Shown: positions 26,305-35,054 of the stretch, in pieces
How positions within the stretch are numbered: position 1 is the stretch's first letter
Layout of the letters: every line of letters starts with the position of its first letter
Source of the DNA: Clostridiales bacterium
Lineage (GTDB): Bacteria > Bacillota > Clostridia > Peptostreptococcales > Anaerovoracaceae
Reading direction: 5' to 3'
NCBI GenBank assembly: GCA_009911365.1
Contig: QXXF01000025.1
Span: 21,951 to 85,950 of the forward strand
Length of the DNA stretch: 64,000 nucleotides
Notes under the pieces: generated by a model
Seen by the model: the letters and a program-made list of their open reading frames with translations, nothing else
Told to the model about the DNA's origin: nothing
The model's database searches: none
Program-made: the position numbers and the translations under genes

Positions 26305-27255
26305 ATGAAAAACGGAGCGTTTTCAGACTACAAAGTCTTTGCGGGAAACTCCCACATGGATCTGGCGGAAGGCATCGCTGACATCATGGGGAAACCCCTG
26401 GGAAAAGCCACTGTAACGAAATTCAGCGATGGAGAAATTTCAGTGAATCTTTGGGAAACGGTGAGAGGGATCGACTGCTATATTATTCAGTCCACCTGCG
26501 ATCCGGTAAACAGCAATCTGATGGAGCTTCTGATTATGATCGATTCTATGAAGCGAGCTTCCGCGGGCAGAATCAACGCGGTCATTCCTTATTATGGATA
26601 CGCGCGCCAAGACCGGAAAGCAAAAGCAAGGGATCCGATCACAGCAAAGCTGGTAGCCAACCTTCTCATGGCAGCAGGAGCCGATAGGGTCGTCACCATG
26701 GATCTTCACGCGGCGCAGATCCAAGGATATTTTGACATTCCAGTGGATCATTTGATCGGACTGCCTATCCTGACAAAATATTTCAAAGAAAAGGACATGG
26801 AGGACGTGGTCGTGGTGTCTCCTGACCATGGAAGCGTTCCAAGGGCAAGAAGCATGGCCGAACCATTGAATGCGCCTATTGCCATTGTGGACAAAAGGCG
26901 GCCTGAACCGAACAAGAGCGAGATCATGAACATCATCGGTGATATTGAAGGCAAAAATTGCATTCTGGTAGATGACATGATCGACACGGCAGGAACCATC
27001 ACAAATGCGGCCAATGCTCTAAAAGACATGGGAGCAAAGAGCGTCCAGGCCTGCGCCACCCACCCGATCCTTTCAGGACCTGCTAAAGAGCGGCTGGAAG
27101 CCTCCGCGATCGAAGAGCTAGTGCTGCTGGACACAGTGCCGATCCCAGAGGAACGCAGAGTCAATAACATGAAAATGCTTTCCGTAGCGCCGCTGTTCGC
27201 GGAAGCCATGACCCGGATCTTCACAAACGGTTCCATCAGCAGGCTGTTTGACTAA
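26305..27255 (+). CDS. prs: Ribose-phosphate pyrophosphokinase
   Basis: Makes PRPP from ribose 5-phosphate and ATP for nucleotide, His and Trp synthesis. 316 residues. The ATP-binding flexible-loop region [10 protein letters not shown], the metal-binding [12 protein letters not shown] and the PRPP loop [13 protein letters not shown] are all present. A GAAAGGAAAAGG site precedes the ATG. The 129-bp gap upstream is AT-rich and may hold its own promoter, but I could not define a convincing one. Confidence 0.97.
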   Translation: MKNGAFSDYKVFAGNSHMDLAEGIADIMGKPLGKATVTKFSDGEISVNLWETVRGIDCYIIQSTCDPVNSNLMELLIMIDSMKRASAGRINAVIPYYGYARQDRKAKARDPITAKLVANLLMAAGADRVVTMDLHAAQIQGYFDIPVDHLIGLPILTKYFKEKDMEDVVVVSPDHGSVPRARSMAEPLNAPIAIVDKRRPEPNKSEIMNIIGDIEGKNCILVDDMIDTAGTITNAANALKDMGAKSVQACATHPILSGPAKERLEASAIEELVLLDTVPIPEERRVNNMKMLSVAPLFAEAMTRIFTNGSISRLFD

Positions 27256-27276
27256 CAACCATCAAGAGGTAACATT

Positions 27277-27885
27277 ATGTACATCATCGCGGGCCTTGGA
27301 AATCCTGGGCGGAAATATGAAAACACCCGGCACAACATTGGGTTCATTGCTCTGGATCTCCTAGCTGAAAGAAACGATATCAAAATCAATAAAATAAAAC
27401 ATAAAGCTTTGGTCGGAGAAGGACGTATCTCCGGCCAAAAGGTTTTATTGGTCAAGCCACAGACCTATATGAACCTGAGCGGACAGTCCCTGCGGGAAGT
27501 CATGGCATATTACAAGGAAGATATCGAACGCCTGATCGTCATCTATGATGACATCGATATCCCGGAGGGGACCATTCGCATTCGGAAAAAGGGCAGCGCG
27601 GGGACCCACAATGGGATGCGTTCCATTGTCTACGATCTGGCATCCGATCAGTTCCCGCGGATCCGAATCGGCATGGGCATGGAGCGGAAATCAGAATTAA
27701 AAGACTTTGTCTTAGGAGGATTTTCCAAAGAGGAAAAGGGCTTGCTGGAAGGGGCAGTGGAAAAAGCGGCGCTAGCTGCGGAGCGCATTGTGGAAAAAGG
27801 CATAGAAAAGGCCATGAATGAATACAATGTAAGGCAAAAGGCCGCGGGGAAAAAGAAAGAAAATGACGAAAAAGGGAATGATTAA
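27277..27885 (+). CDS. pth: Peptidyl-tRNA hydrolase
   Basis: Releases peptides from stalled peptidyl-tRNA. 202 residues, with GLGNPGRKYENTRHNIGF carrying the conserved Asn and catalytic His, KPQTYMNLSG, and YDDIDIPEGTIRIRKKGSAGTHNGMRS with the conserved Asp. The C-terminal tail (about 185-202) is unusually rich in Lys and Glu and overlaps the start of mfd by 23 nt. The pth-mfd pair is conserved across Bacillota. Confidence 0.97.
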   Translation: MYIIAGLGNPGRKYENTRHNIGFIALDLLAERNDIKINKIKHKALVGEGRISGQKVLLVKPQTYMNLSGQSLREVMAYYKEDIERLIVIYDDIDIPEGTIRIRKKGSAGTHNGMRSIVYDLASDQFPRIRIGMGMERKSELKDFVLGGFSKEEKGLLEGAVEKAALAAERIVEKGIEKAMNEYNVRQKAAGKKKENDEKGND

Positions 27886-30800
27886 TATCACAGGGGCGGC
27901 CGAGAGCCGGATCGCTCCTGTGATGGCAAAAATTTTAAAAGAAGAAGCAAAAGGCCAATGCCTGGTGGTGGTTCCCTCTTATATCAGGGCGAAACGCCTG
28001 GCAACAGACCTCTCTTTTTTTGCGGACAAAAACATATATGTGCTGCCGCCGGAGGAAGAAGGCTTTATCCGTTACGAAGCAAAGAATCACGATCAGATGC
28101 TGCAACGGCTAAAGATTCTCAAAGCCCTGCGCACAGGAGAAGACTGCGTGGTGATCGCTCCAGCCGCAGGGGCCATTCGCAGGCTGCCGCCTCATTCTAT
28201 TTTTGAGGAATACGCGCTCAGGTTCACAAGAGGCGGGGAAATCGATCTAGAGCAGGTGAAAGAACAGTTGATCCGTATGGGATACGAGCGAACGCCTTTG
28301 ATCGAAGCAAAGGGTCAGTTCAGCATCAGAGGTTCCATTCTCGACATTTTTACGCCGGACACGGACGCGCCTTACCGGATCGAACTCTTTGACACAGAGA
28401 TCGACTCCATCCGTACGTTCCATATGGACACTCAGCGTTCCATGGAAAACTTGAAATACATGGAAGTTTATCCAGCAGAGCAGATTCTGCGAGATGAAGA
28501 TCGATTTCAGAGAGCGATTGTAAAAATTAACCAGGCATATGCCGGACAGATTCGTAAATTTTCTGGTGAAGATAAGACCAAAGAAGAGCAGGAGCGGGGG
28601 CAGCGGTTGAAAGCCCGCCGAGACCAGCTGGTGGAATTTGCGGAAAATTGCATGAACCTGCAGCAATTGGAAAACTATCTCTACTATTTTTACGAAGAAA
28701 CGGAATATATTTGGGATTACATGGAAGAGCCGGTGATCATGGTGGATGATCCTTCCCGGGTGCTGGAAACTCTGGAAGCCAGAGACGCGGAGATGAGCGA
28801 GGATTTCAAGACCATGCTGGAGCGGGGGCAAGCAGTGCCTTCGGAGCTCAAACATTTTTCCAACCGGCATGACTATCTAAAGCTATACGACAGGGAGAGG
28901 GCCTATTTGTTCACCCCTTTCCAAAGGAACATCAAAGGTGTGAAGTCCCTGGCAGAGATCCGAAATGTGATCAGCAAGCCCACTCTGGTGTTCAACGGCA
29001 AGATGGATCTTTTGGAAACAGAGATCAAATCTTATCTGAAACAGAGTTACAAAGTGACCATTGTTTGTGCCAGTCAGGAGCGAGCTTCCAATATGGAAGA
29101 GTTCTTAGACCGAGCAGGCCTGTTGTCCAGAGTATGGGTAAAAGTAGGGGAACTGACAGGCGGCATCGATTTCCCGGAAGAAAAGTTCTGCTACATCTGG
29201 GATGGCGACATCTTTGGCATGCCAAGAAAGAAAAAGCGGCGGAAAAAATCTTCCCACGATCTGGGGCAGCCCATCCGTTCCTTCGCAGATATGAAGCAGG
29301 GAGACTATGTGGTCCATGAAAACCATGGGATCGGCAAGTTCCTAGGGATTGAGCAGCTGACTGTCCAGAAGGTGAAGAAGGATTACCTGAAGATCAAATA
29401 CAGCGGAAAGGATATGCTCTACGTGCCGGTGGAGCAGATGGACAGGGTTCAGAAATACGTGGGGGCCGACACAGGGGCACCAAAACTGAACAAACTTTCC
29501 GGCAGCGAGTGGAAGGTGACCAAGACAAAAGCCAAGGCAGCCATTGCTAACATGGCAAAGGAATTGCTGGAAGTCTCCGCTGCCCGTCAGATGGAAAAGG
29601 GCCACGCCTTTTCCCAGGACACCGTATGGCAGCAAGAATTCGAGGACAGCTTCCCCTATGCGGAGACGGATGACCAGCTGCGCTGCATCGAAGAAATCAA
29701 GCAAGACATGGAAAAAGACACGGCCATGGACCGGCTCCTCTGCGGGGACGTGGGGTTTGGAAAAACGGAAGTGGCGGCAAGGGCCATGTTCAAATGTGCT
29801 GCGGATGGCAAACAGGCCGCGGTCCTAGTCCCTACCACCATCCTGGCTAACCAGCATTATTATACGCTCAAAGAGCGGTTTGAACAGTTTCCTTTCAAAG
29901 TGGAGATGCTGTCTCGTTTCCGGACGGACGCACAGCAAAAGGGCACGCTGCAAGGTCTTTATAAAGGCAGCGTGGACGTGGTCATCGGCACCCACAGGCT
30001 CCTTTCCAAAGACGTGAAATTCAAGGATTTAGGTCTGCTGGTAGTCGATGAAGAGCAGCGGTTCGGCGTGGAACACAAGGAGATCATCAAGCAGCTGAAA
30101 AAGAACGTGGACGTACTGACCCTTTCCGCCACGCCTATTCCGAGGACCCTCCATATGTCTCTGGTGGGAATCAAAAATATGAGCGTCATCAGCGAGCCGC
30201 CGGAGGATCGATATCCGGTCCAGACCTATGTGCTGGAGCAGGAGGATGTCCTCATGCGTGACGCGATTGAAAAGGAACTGGATCGAGGCGGCCAAGTGTA
30301 CGTGGTCTTCAATCGGGTGAAGGGCATCAACCAAGTGGCTTCCCGCATCGAAGAGCTGGTTCCCCAGGCAAGAGTAGCGGTGGGACACGGTCAGATGAAC
30401 GAGCATCATCTGGAGGATGTGATCATGGAATTTGTCCAGGGAGAAAGCAATGTGCTGGTAGCCACTACCATCATTGAATCCGGCATTGATATCCCAAACG
30501 TGAACACCATGATCATCCTGGACGCAGATCGGTTCGGACTTTCCCAGCTGTATCAGCTGCGGGGCAGGGTAGGGCGTTCCAATAGAATGGCTTACGCTTA
30601 TCTCATGTTCCAAAAGGACAAAAGCCTTTCGGAAGTGGCGGAAAAGCGTCTGCGAGCCATCAAGGAATTTACCGAGTTCGGCGCGGGCTTCAAAGTAGCC
30701 ATGCGGGATCTGGAGATCCGAGGTGCGGGCAATCTGCTAGGAACAGAGCAGAGCGGACATATGATGAACATTGGATACGAGCTTTACTGCAAGCTGGTGG

Positions 30801-31312
30801 ATGATGCGGTCCGGGGCCTGAGCGGAGAAGTGGTCCATCCAGAGCGAGAAAAGATTTCCATTGAAATCAACGTGACAGCCCTGATCCCAGACCGCTATAT
30901 TTCTGACGAAGTGCTGAAACTGCAAATGTATAAAAAGATCGCTTCCATAGAAAACGCAGCAGATGAGGAAGAAATCATCGATGAACTCATCGACCGTTTT
31001 GGAGAGATCCCCAAAGCCACCATGAACCTGATCGCCATTTCCCGGATCCGTGCTGTGGCTGAGAAATTATGCGTCACTCGGATTCATGAGGAAGGAAATA
31101 AGGTGATTTTCAGCTTTGAACAGATGAACGCCCTCAAACCCGGTTGCCTGGCGGCCCTGTCAGCAAAATACGGTGCGCGCGCCTTTATTCACGGTGGGGT
31201 AAAGCCCTTCCTGCGATTTCTGCCGGAAAAGGGAAAAAAGCTGCCGGAGATCTTGGAATTCGTGGAACTGGCTTATGTGGGCGGACAAAAACAGACTGTG
31301 AAGAAAATGTGA
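27863..31312 (+). CDS. mfd: Transcription-repair coupling factor Mfd
   Basis: Removes RNA polymerase stalled at lesions and recruits UvrABC. 1149 residues, full length. Order: UvrB-like N-terminus, RNA-polymerase-interacting domain (GDYVVHENHGIGKFLG near 475), translocase with Walker A GDVGFGKTEVA, VVDEEQRFGV in place of the DEAD box, SATPIPRTL, the RecG-like ATTIIESGIDIPNVNT and QLYQLRGRVGR, and the C-terminal autoinhibitory domain. The start at 27863 lies within the end of pth. A hairpin terminator follows at 31371. Confidence 0.97.
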   Translation: MTKKGMINITGAAESRIAPVMAKILKEEAKGQCLVVVPSYIRAKRLATDLSFFADKNIYVLPPEEEGFIRYEAKNHDQMLQRLKILKALRTGEDCVVIAPAAGAIRRLPPHSIFEEYALRFTRGGEIDLEQVKEQLIRMGYERTPLIEAKGQFSIRGSILDIFTPDTDAPYRIELFDTEIDSIRTFHMDTQRSMENLKYMEVYPAEQILRDEDRFQRAIVKINQAYAGQIRKFSGEDKTKEEQERGQRLKARRDQLVEFAENCMNLQQLENYLYYFYEETEYIWDYMEEPVIMVDDPSRVLETLEARDAEMSEDFKTMLERGQAVPSELKHFSNRHDYLKLYDRERAYLFTPFQRNIKGVKSLAEIRNVISKPTLVFNGKMDLLETEIKSYLKQSYKVTIVCASQERASNMEEFLDRAGLLSRVWVKVGELTGGIDFPEEKFCYIWDGDIFGMPRKKKRRKKSSHDLGQPIRSFADMKQGDYVVHENHGIGKFLGIEQLTVQKVKKDYLKIKYSGKDMLYVPVEQMDRVQKYVGADTGAPKLNKLSGSEWKVTKTKAKAAIANMAKELLEVSAARQMEKGHAFSQDTVWQQEFEDSFPYAETDDQLRCIEEIKQDMEKDTAMDRLLCGDVGFGKTEVAARAMFKCAADGKQAAVLVPTTILANQHYYTLKERFEQFPFKVEMLSRFRTDAQQKGTLQGLYKGSVDVVIGTHRLLSKDVKFKDLGLLVVDEEQRFGVEHKEIIKQLKKNVDVLTLSATPIPRTLHMSLVGIKNMSVISEPPEDRYPVQTYVLEQEDVLMRDAIEKELDRGGQVYVVFNRVKGINQVASRIEELVPQARVAVGHGQMNEHHLEDVIMEFVQGESNVLVATTIIESGIDIPNVNTMIILDADRFGLSQLYQLRGRVGRSNRMAYAYLMFQKDKSLSEVAEKRLRAIKEFTEFGAGFKVAMRDLEIRGAGNLLGTEQSGHMMNIGYELYCKLVDDAVRGLSGEVVHPEREKISIEINVTALIPDRYISDEVLKLQMYKKIASIENAADEEEIIDELIDRFGEIPKATMNLIAISRIRAVAEKLCVTRIHEEGNKVIFSFEQMNALKPGCLAALSAKYGARAFIHGGVKPFLRFLPEKGKKLPEILEFVELAYVGGQKQTVKKM

Positions 31313-31318
31313 CGGTTT

Positions 31319-31395
31319 CTTAATGATTTTGTTAGGAAATCTTAATGGGATAGTAAGCTAGCCTTAAAACAAAGTCTGCTGTCAGCTGGTACAAT
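31319..31395 (+). promoter_or_regulatory. Phased 11/22-bp repeats and extended -10 before vanW
   Basis: CTTAAT at 31319, CTTAAT at 31341 and CTTAAA at 31363 are spaced exactly 22 bp, with weaker half-way partners TGTTAG at 31330 and AGTAAG at 31352, so five units lie in 11-bp phase. Downstream is an extended -10, TGG-TACAAT (TACAAT 31390-31395). The pattern resembles OmpR/PhoB-type operators. The promoter lies inside the mfd terminator hairpin. Confidence 0.45.
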
Positions 31396-31424
31396 AGTTG
31401 TATCAGCCGCAGCGGACTTTTTCT
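31371..31424 (+). terminator. mfd: Terminator after mfd
   Basis: AAAGTCTGCTG (31371-31381) pairs with CAGCGGACTTT (31410-31420; one G-T pair), with an internal GCTG...CAGC extension, followed by TTTTT. It should end mfd transcription; the van-type genes would need the promoter described at 31390. Confidence 0.7.
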
Positions 31425-31454
31425 ATTGTGTGGATGAAAGAAGGAGGAAATGAT

Positions 31455-32261
31455 ATGACAAGAAAGAGAGTAACCCAGTTGTTCCCATGGCTGCTGCCTC
31501 TGCGCAGGCGGCAGCGGAATTTTTGCTTTTACACAGGTATGAAGCTGGATGGCAGGACTTATGCCGCACAGCAGGCAGAGGGGGAACTGCCTTTTGTTCA
31601 GGCGGAAAGCACCAGCCCTTTGTACAACGAAAACACAGGGTTTGACATGAAGTATCAGGAAAATAAGGTGTTCAATTTAAAGCTGGCGGCCAAAAAGTTG
31701 GACAAGCTGTTGATTCGTCCAGGTGAGACTTTTTCTTTTTGGCACGCGCTGCATAAAGACAGTAAAAAAGACGTGTATAAGGATGGACTGGTGGTCCTCA
31801 ATGGACAGCTGACCACTGTCTCAGGAGGCGGCCTTTGCCAGATGAGCAATTTGCTCTTTGACCTGTTTCTGCGTTCGCCGCTGATCATTGCGGAACGAAC
31901 AGGTCACGGGAAGAAAGAGTTCCCTGATCCAGGAGAGGGGCCAGCGGGGATCGATGCCACGGTCAGCGAAGGATGGTCGGATCTGAAAGTGGAAAATCAG
32001 GGGAATCGAGTCTTTCAGCTGCGGCTCTCTTTTGACAAGGAAACCATCTATGGGTGCTTGAAAGCAGATTCCCAGCCAGAAACTTATTATGAGATTTTCA
32101 ACAGGGATATGGAGTATTATCGGGCAGGGGGAAAGATCTATCAGTCTGTCGGTGTGTGGAGACGGGCCAAAGATCAGTGCGGCGAGGAGCGGAAATTATA
32201 TGAAAACCGTTGTGAGATCGGTTATTCGCTTTCTGAAAGTGTGGAAATAAAGGAGGATTAG
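31455..32261 (+). CDS. VanW family protein
   Basis: A 268-residue protein with the VanW core: YNENTGFDMKYQENKVFNL, RPGETFSFWHAL and VVLNGQLTTVSGGGLCQMSNLLFDLFL, containing the conserved GGGLCQ. VanW occurs in VanB- and VanG-type glycopeptide-resistance clusters. Its biochemical role is unknown; a wall-precursor function is assumed. The ATG at 31455 follows an AAGGAGG site. It is separated from the ligase gene by 2 bp, so the two are co-translated. An N-terminal basic stretch (LLPLRRRQRN) is present, without an obvious signal peptide. Confidence 0.88.
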   Translation: MTRKRVTQLFPWLLPLRRRQRNFCFYTGMKLDGRTYAAQQAEGELPFVQAESTSPLYNENTGFDMKYQENKVFNLKLAAKKLDKLLIRPGETFSFWHALHKDSKKDVYKDGLVVLNGQLTTVSGGGLCQMSNLLFDLFLRSPLIIAERTGHGKKEFPDPGEGPAGIDATVSEGWSDLKVENQGNRVFQLRLSFDKETIYGCLKADSQPETYYEIFNRDMEYYRAGGKIYQSVGVWRRAKDQCGEERKLYENRCEIGYSLSESVEIKED

Positions 32262-32263
32262 CA

Positions 32264-33316
32264 ATGAAAGAAAGGAAAAGAATCGGAATTTTATTTGGTG
32301 GTTGTTCTTCAGAACATGAAGTTTCTCTCAAATCAGCGGCCAGCATCATCAATCATATGGACAGGGAAAAATATGAACTGATGCGGATTGGCATCACAAA
32401 GGAAGGTAAATGGCTCTTGTATCAGGGAGAAACAGAAAAAATCCTCGATGGTACCTGGGAACAGGACGAATCCTGCGTTCCCGCGGTCATTTCTCCGGAC
32501 CGGAGCGTGGGCGGGATCTGCTGTGGCGAAAAGGAAGGGAGCAAGGTCTATCCGCTGGACGCGGCTTTGCCAGTGCTCCATGGACGGGCTGGCGAAGATG
32601 GGACCGTGCAGGGGCTGCTGGAGCTGGCCGGAATCCCGGTCATTGGCTGCGGCACCATGTCTTCGGCCATTTGCATGGACAAAGACATGTCCCACCGGCT
32701 GGCAGGCTCCATTGGGGTTCGGGTGCCGGGGTCTCTGGTGCTGGAGCGTAAGGACCAGTTGGATAAGGCTTATGATTGGGCGGAGCGCACGGGCTATCCG
32801 GTGTTCGTGAAGCCGGCCACCGAAGGTTCTTCCATTGGCATCAGCAAGGTATATGAACAGTCAGATTTGGCAGCGGCCGTGGACCAGGCCTTCCGCTACG
32901 ATACCAAAGTCATCTTGGAGGAGACCATCGAGGGCTTTGAGGTGGGCTGCGCGCTGCTGGGCGGAGACAAACTGGTGTTAGGCGCGGTGGATGAGATCGA
33001 AACGCCTACTGGGTTCTTTGATTTTGAAGAAAAGTACACCCAGGAGCATTCACGCATCTATGTGCCCGCCAGGATCCCGGAAGAAAAGGCCCGGGAAATC
33101 CAGGAGACGGCCAGACGCATCTATAGGATCCTGGGATGCAAAGGCTTTGCCAGGGTGGACCTCTTTCTGACACCAAAGGGGGAGATCGTGTTCAACGAGG
33201 TCAATACAATTCCCGGTTTCACGCCTTACAGCCGTTATCCGAAAATGCTGGATCAAGTGGGGATCTCTTATAAAGAGATGGTCCAGCGGATGATCGAAAC
33301 GGAGGTGGGAGCATGA
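32264..33316 (+). CDS. D-Ala--D-Ser/D-Ala ligase, VanG-like
   Basis: A 350-residue ATP-grasp ligase that joins D-alanine to a second D-amino acid. It opens GILFGGCSSEHEVSL, has the ATP-site PVFVKPATEGSSIGISKV and the metal site FNEVNTIPGFTPYSRYP. In the omega-loop that sets the second substrate it reads GFFDFEEKYT, the EKYT pattern of VanC/VanG-type D-Ala-D-Ser enzymes rather than the D-lactate type. Overall it resembles VanG as I remember it. Flanked by vanW and a VanXY/VanY peptidase in the VanG-operon order. Because the EKY element is shared with ordinary Ddl, a housekeeping ligase is the alternative. Confidence 0.82.
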   Translation: MKERKRIGILFGGCSSEHEVSLKSAASIINHMDREKYELMRIGITKEGKWLLYQGETEKILDGTWEQDESCVPAVISPDRSVGGICCGEKEGSKVYPLDAALPVLHGRAGEDGTVQGLLELAGIPVIGCGTMSSAICMDKDMSHRLAGSIGVRVPGSLVLERKDQLDKAYDWAERTGYPVFVKPATEGSSIGISKVYEQSDLAAAVDQAFRYDTKVILEETIEGFEVGCALLGGDKLVLGAVDEIETPTGFFDFEEKYTQEHSRIYVPARIPEEKAREIQETARRIYRILGCKGFARVDLFLTPKGEIVFNEVNTIPGFTPYSRYPKMLDQVGISYKEMVQRMIETEVGA

Positions 33317-34035
33317 TGCGGGTCAAGCTGGATCGTCAGCAAGTCAGCAGAGGCAGCCTGGTGCTTGTCAACCGGAACCATCCTGTCACCAGGCGGCTAG
33401 GAAAGAAAAGCCTGGGCCTGGTGGGACAGGGCATCGCTATGGAAGCCGTGGCGGCAGCTCAATTGAACAAGCTGCTGAAAGATCAGACGGATATTGTATG
33501 CGTCAGCGGCTTTCGCAGCAGAGAAGAGCAGGAGCGGATTTATACAGACTCTCTCCAGGAAAACGGGGAGGCGTTCACCAGGCAGTATGTGGCTATGCCT
33601 TCCCACAGCGAGCACGAATGCGGGCTAGCTATTGATCTGGGGGAAAATCGGCAGGACATTGATTTCATTCGGCCAGCTTTTCCCTACGAAGGAAAATGCC
33701 AGGCATTTAGGGATAAACTGCCGGATCATGGCTTCATCCAGAGATACGAAGCGGGAAAGGAAACAGTGACGGGCATTTCTCACGAACCATGGCACTTTCG
33801 CTACGTAGGACTGCCTCATTCCCTGATGATCCGGGATTTAGGGGTTTCCTTAGAAGAATACATTCGGATGCTTCGGGAAAAGGAGGTTTTCACATGGAAT
33901 TGGCAGGGGAGAGAAATCAATGTGCGGTACGTGCTGGCAAAAGAAGGTGGAGACACCGTCTGCCATGTGCCAGAGGACAGCGCGTATCAGATCTCTGGGG
34001 ACAATGTAGGAGGCTTCGTGGTGACATGGCTTTGA
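33313..34035 (+). CDS. VanXY/VanY-type D,D-carboxypeptidase
   Basis: A 240-residue zinc peptidase. The metal and active-site residues are visible as S-x-H-x2-G-x-A-x-D (S99, H101, D108) and E158-P-W-H161. Family members remove terminal D-Ala from D-Ala-D-Ala dipeptide or pentapeptide so that only the altered stem remains. There is no N-terminal membrane anchor, which favours a cytoplasmic VanXY-type enzyme over membrane VanY. It overlaps the ligase stop (ATGA), so the two are translationally coupled. The last 45 residues form a small extra beta-rich extension. Confidence 0.85.
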   Translation: MMRVKLDRQQVSRGSLVLVNRNHPVTRRLGKKSLGLVGQGIAMEAVAAAQLNKLLKDQTDIVCVSGFRSREEQERIYTDSLQENGEAFTRQYVAMPSHSEHECGLAIDLGENRQDIDFIRPAFPYEGKCQAFRDKLPDHGFIQRYEAGKETVTGISHEPWHFRYVGLPHSLMIRDLGVSLEEYIRMLREKEVFTWNWQGREINVRYVLAKEGGDTVCHVPEDSAYQISGDNVGGFVVTWL

Positions 34036-34100
34036 ACGCCGTTTGAATTGCCCCTGTGACTTGAGGTTTGTTGCTGTGAATAGAAGATGAGAGGATAACG

Positions 34101-34150
34101 GGGGACGCTCCTGGCGGCATTGTATGGAGTGCGGCGTCCTCTCTTTTCTA
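34101..34150 (+). terminator. Hairpin between the VanXY-type and VanZ-type genes
   Basis: GGGACGC...GCGTCCT (34102-34108 with 34134-34140) extended by TCC/GGA inside, followed by CTCTTTTCT. It is a probable terminator, so the VanZ-type gene may be expressed separately or at a lower level. Confidence 0.55.
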
Positions 34151-34176
34151 ACATCTGCGAGAGGAGAGAGATAGAG

Positions 34177-34824
34177 ATGGTTCGATTGTTATCCATAGGA
34201 ATCGAGTGTTTGTCGTCAATAATTTTTATCCTACCTGCCATGGTGATTTTACGGTACACGTTATGGAAACCATACGGCTTTGGAAAACGCTTCATGGTTT
34301 TTCTCTTTGCGATCTATGCGATAGCGGTTTTTTCAGCAGTCGGTATGCCGACCGCTTATGACTTACAGGTTAATTTTAACTTTCATCTCATACCACTGAT
34401 TGATATTTTTCATGGTTCAATGGAATATGTCAGAAATACAATCTTGAATGTCCTTTTGTTTATGCCAATGGGTTTTTTGCTGCCTGTCATTTGGCAGGAA
34501 TATCATTCAGCGAAGAAAACCATATGGATGGGATTGGCCGCATCCACGATCATTGAACTGTCACAGATCTTTACGTTTAGACTTACGGACATTGATGATT
34601 TGCTCACAAACACGTTGGGAACATTTTTGGGATACCATTGCGGGAAAAAAATCATATTCAAGCTGCCGGTGGTATCCATCAATGCCAAAGATGCTTCCAT
34701 AAAGCATGAAGCCATGCTTGTTTTAGGGGCTGTTTTTCTGATTGCCTTTTTCCTAAAACCTCTTGTGTCAAACGCAGTGTGGGATCTTGTGCTGTCCAGC
34801 CCGTTGTGGGAAAGCGTAAAATAG
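34177..34824 (+). CDS. VanZ family membrane protein
   Basis: A 215-residue protein with about five hydrophobic helices and the VanZ-like core VRNTILNVLLFMPMGFLLP and TIIELSQIFTFRLTDIDDLLTNTLGT, in which acidic residues and Asn line the helices. VanZ raises tolerance to teicoplanin and other lipoglycopeptides by an unresolved mechanism at the membrane. ATG at 34177 with a GAGGAG site. Its base composition is more AT-rich than the van-type genes before it, and a hairpin separates them, so it may have a different origin. Confidence 0.85.
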   Translation: MVRLLSIGIECLSSIIFILPAMVILRYTLWKPYGFGKRFMVFLFAIYAIAVFSAVGMPTAYDLQVNFNFHLIPLIDIFHGSMEYVRNTILNVLLFMPMGFLLPVIWQEYHSAKKTIWMGLAASTIIELSQIFTFRLTDIDDLLTNTLGTFLGYHCGKKIIFKLPVVSINAKDASIKHEAMLVLGAVFLIAFFLKPLVSNAVWDLVLSSPLWESVK

Positions 34825-35001
34825 GCTGGAGAAAAAACATGAATGTTGATCGTGATTTCAGAGGGGATTCATGATATCAAAAGTGCGATTGATTGAGACA
34901 GCAAAGATGGCGAAAGCATAAAAAGTCACCCTGTGATGGCTATTTATTCCGCAATTAAATAGGATGTAGGAAGAATTTGCGGTTTATAACCGTAAAACTA
35001 A

Positions 35002-35030
35002 TTGAATTGCTATAAGTTTTGCGGTATACT
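35002..35030 (+). promoter_or_regulatory. Promoter of the AAA_14/DUF4143 gene
   Basis: TTGAAT (35002-35007), 17 bp, TATACT (35025-35030), 25 bp before the chosen start. The AT-rich gap 34825-35001 shows nothing else. Confidence 0.6.
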
Positions 35031-35054
35031 ACTACATAAATGGAGGTAGTTGTC

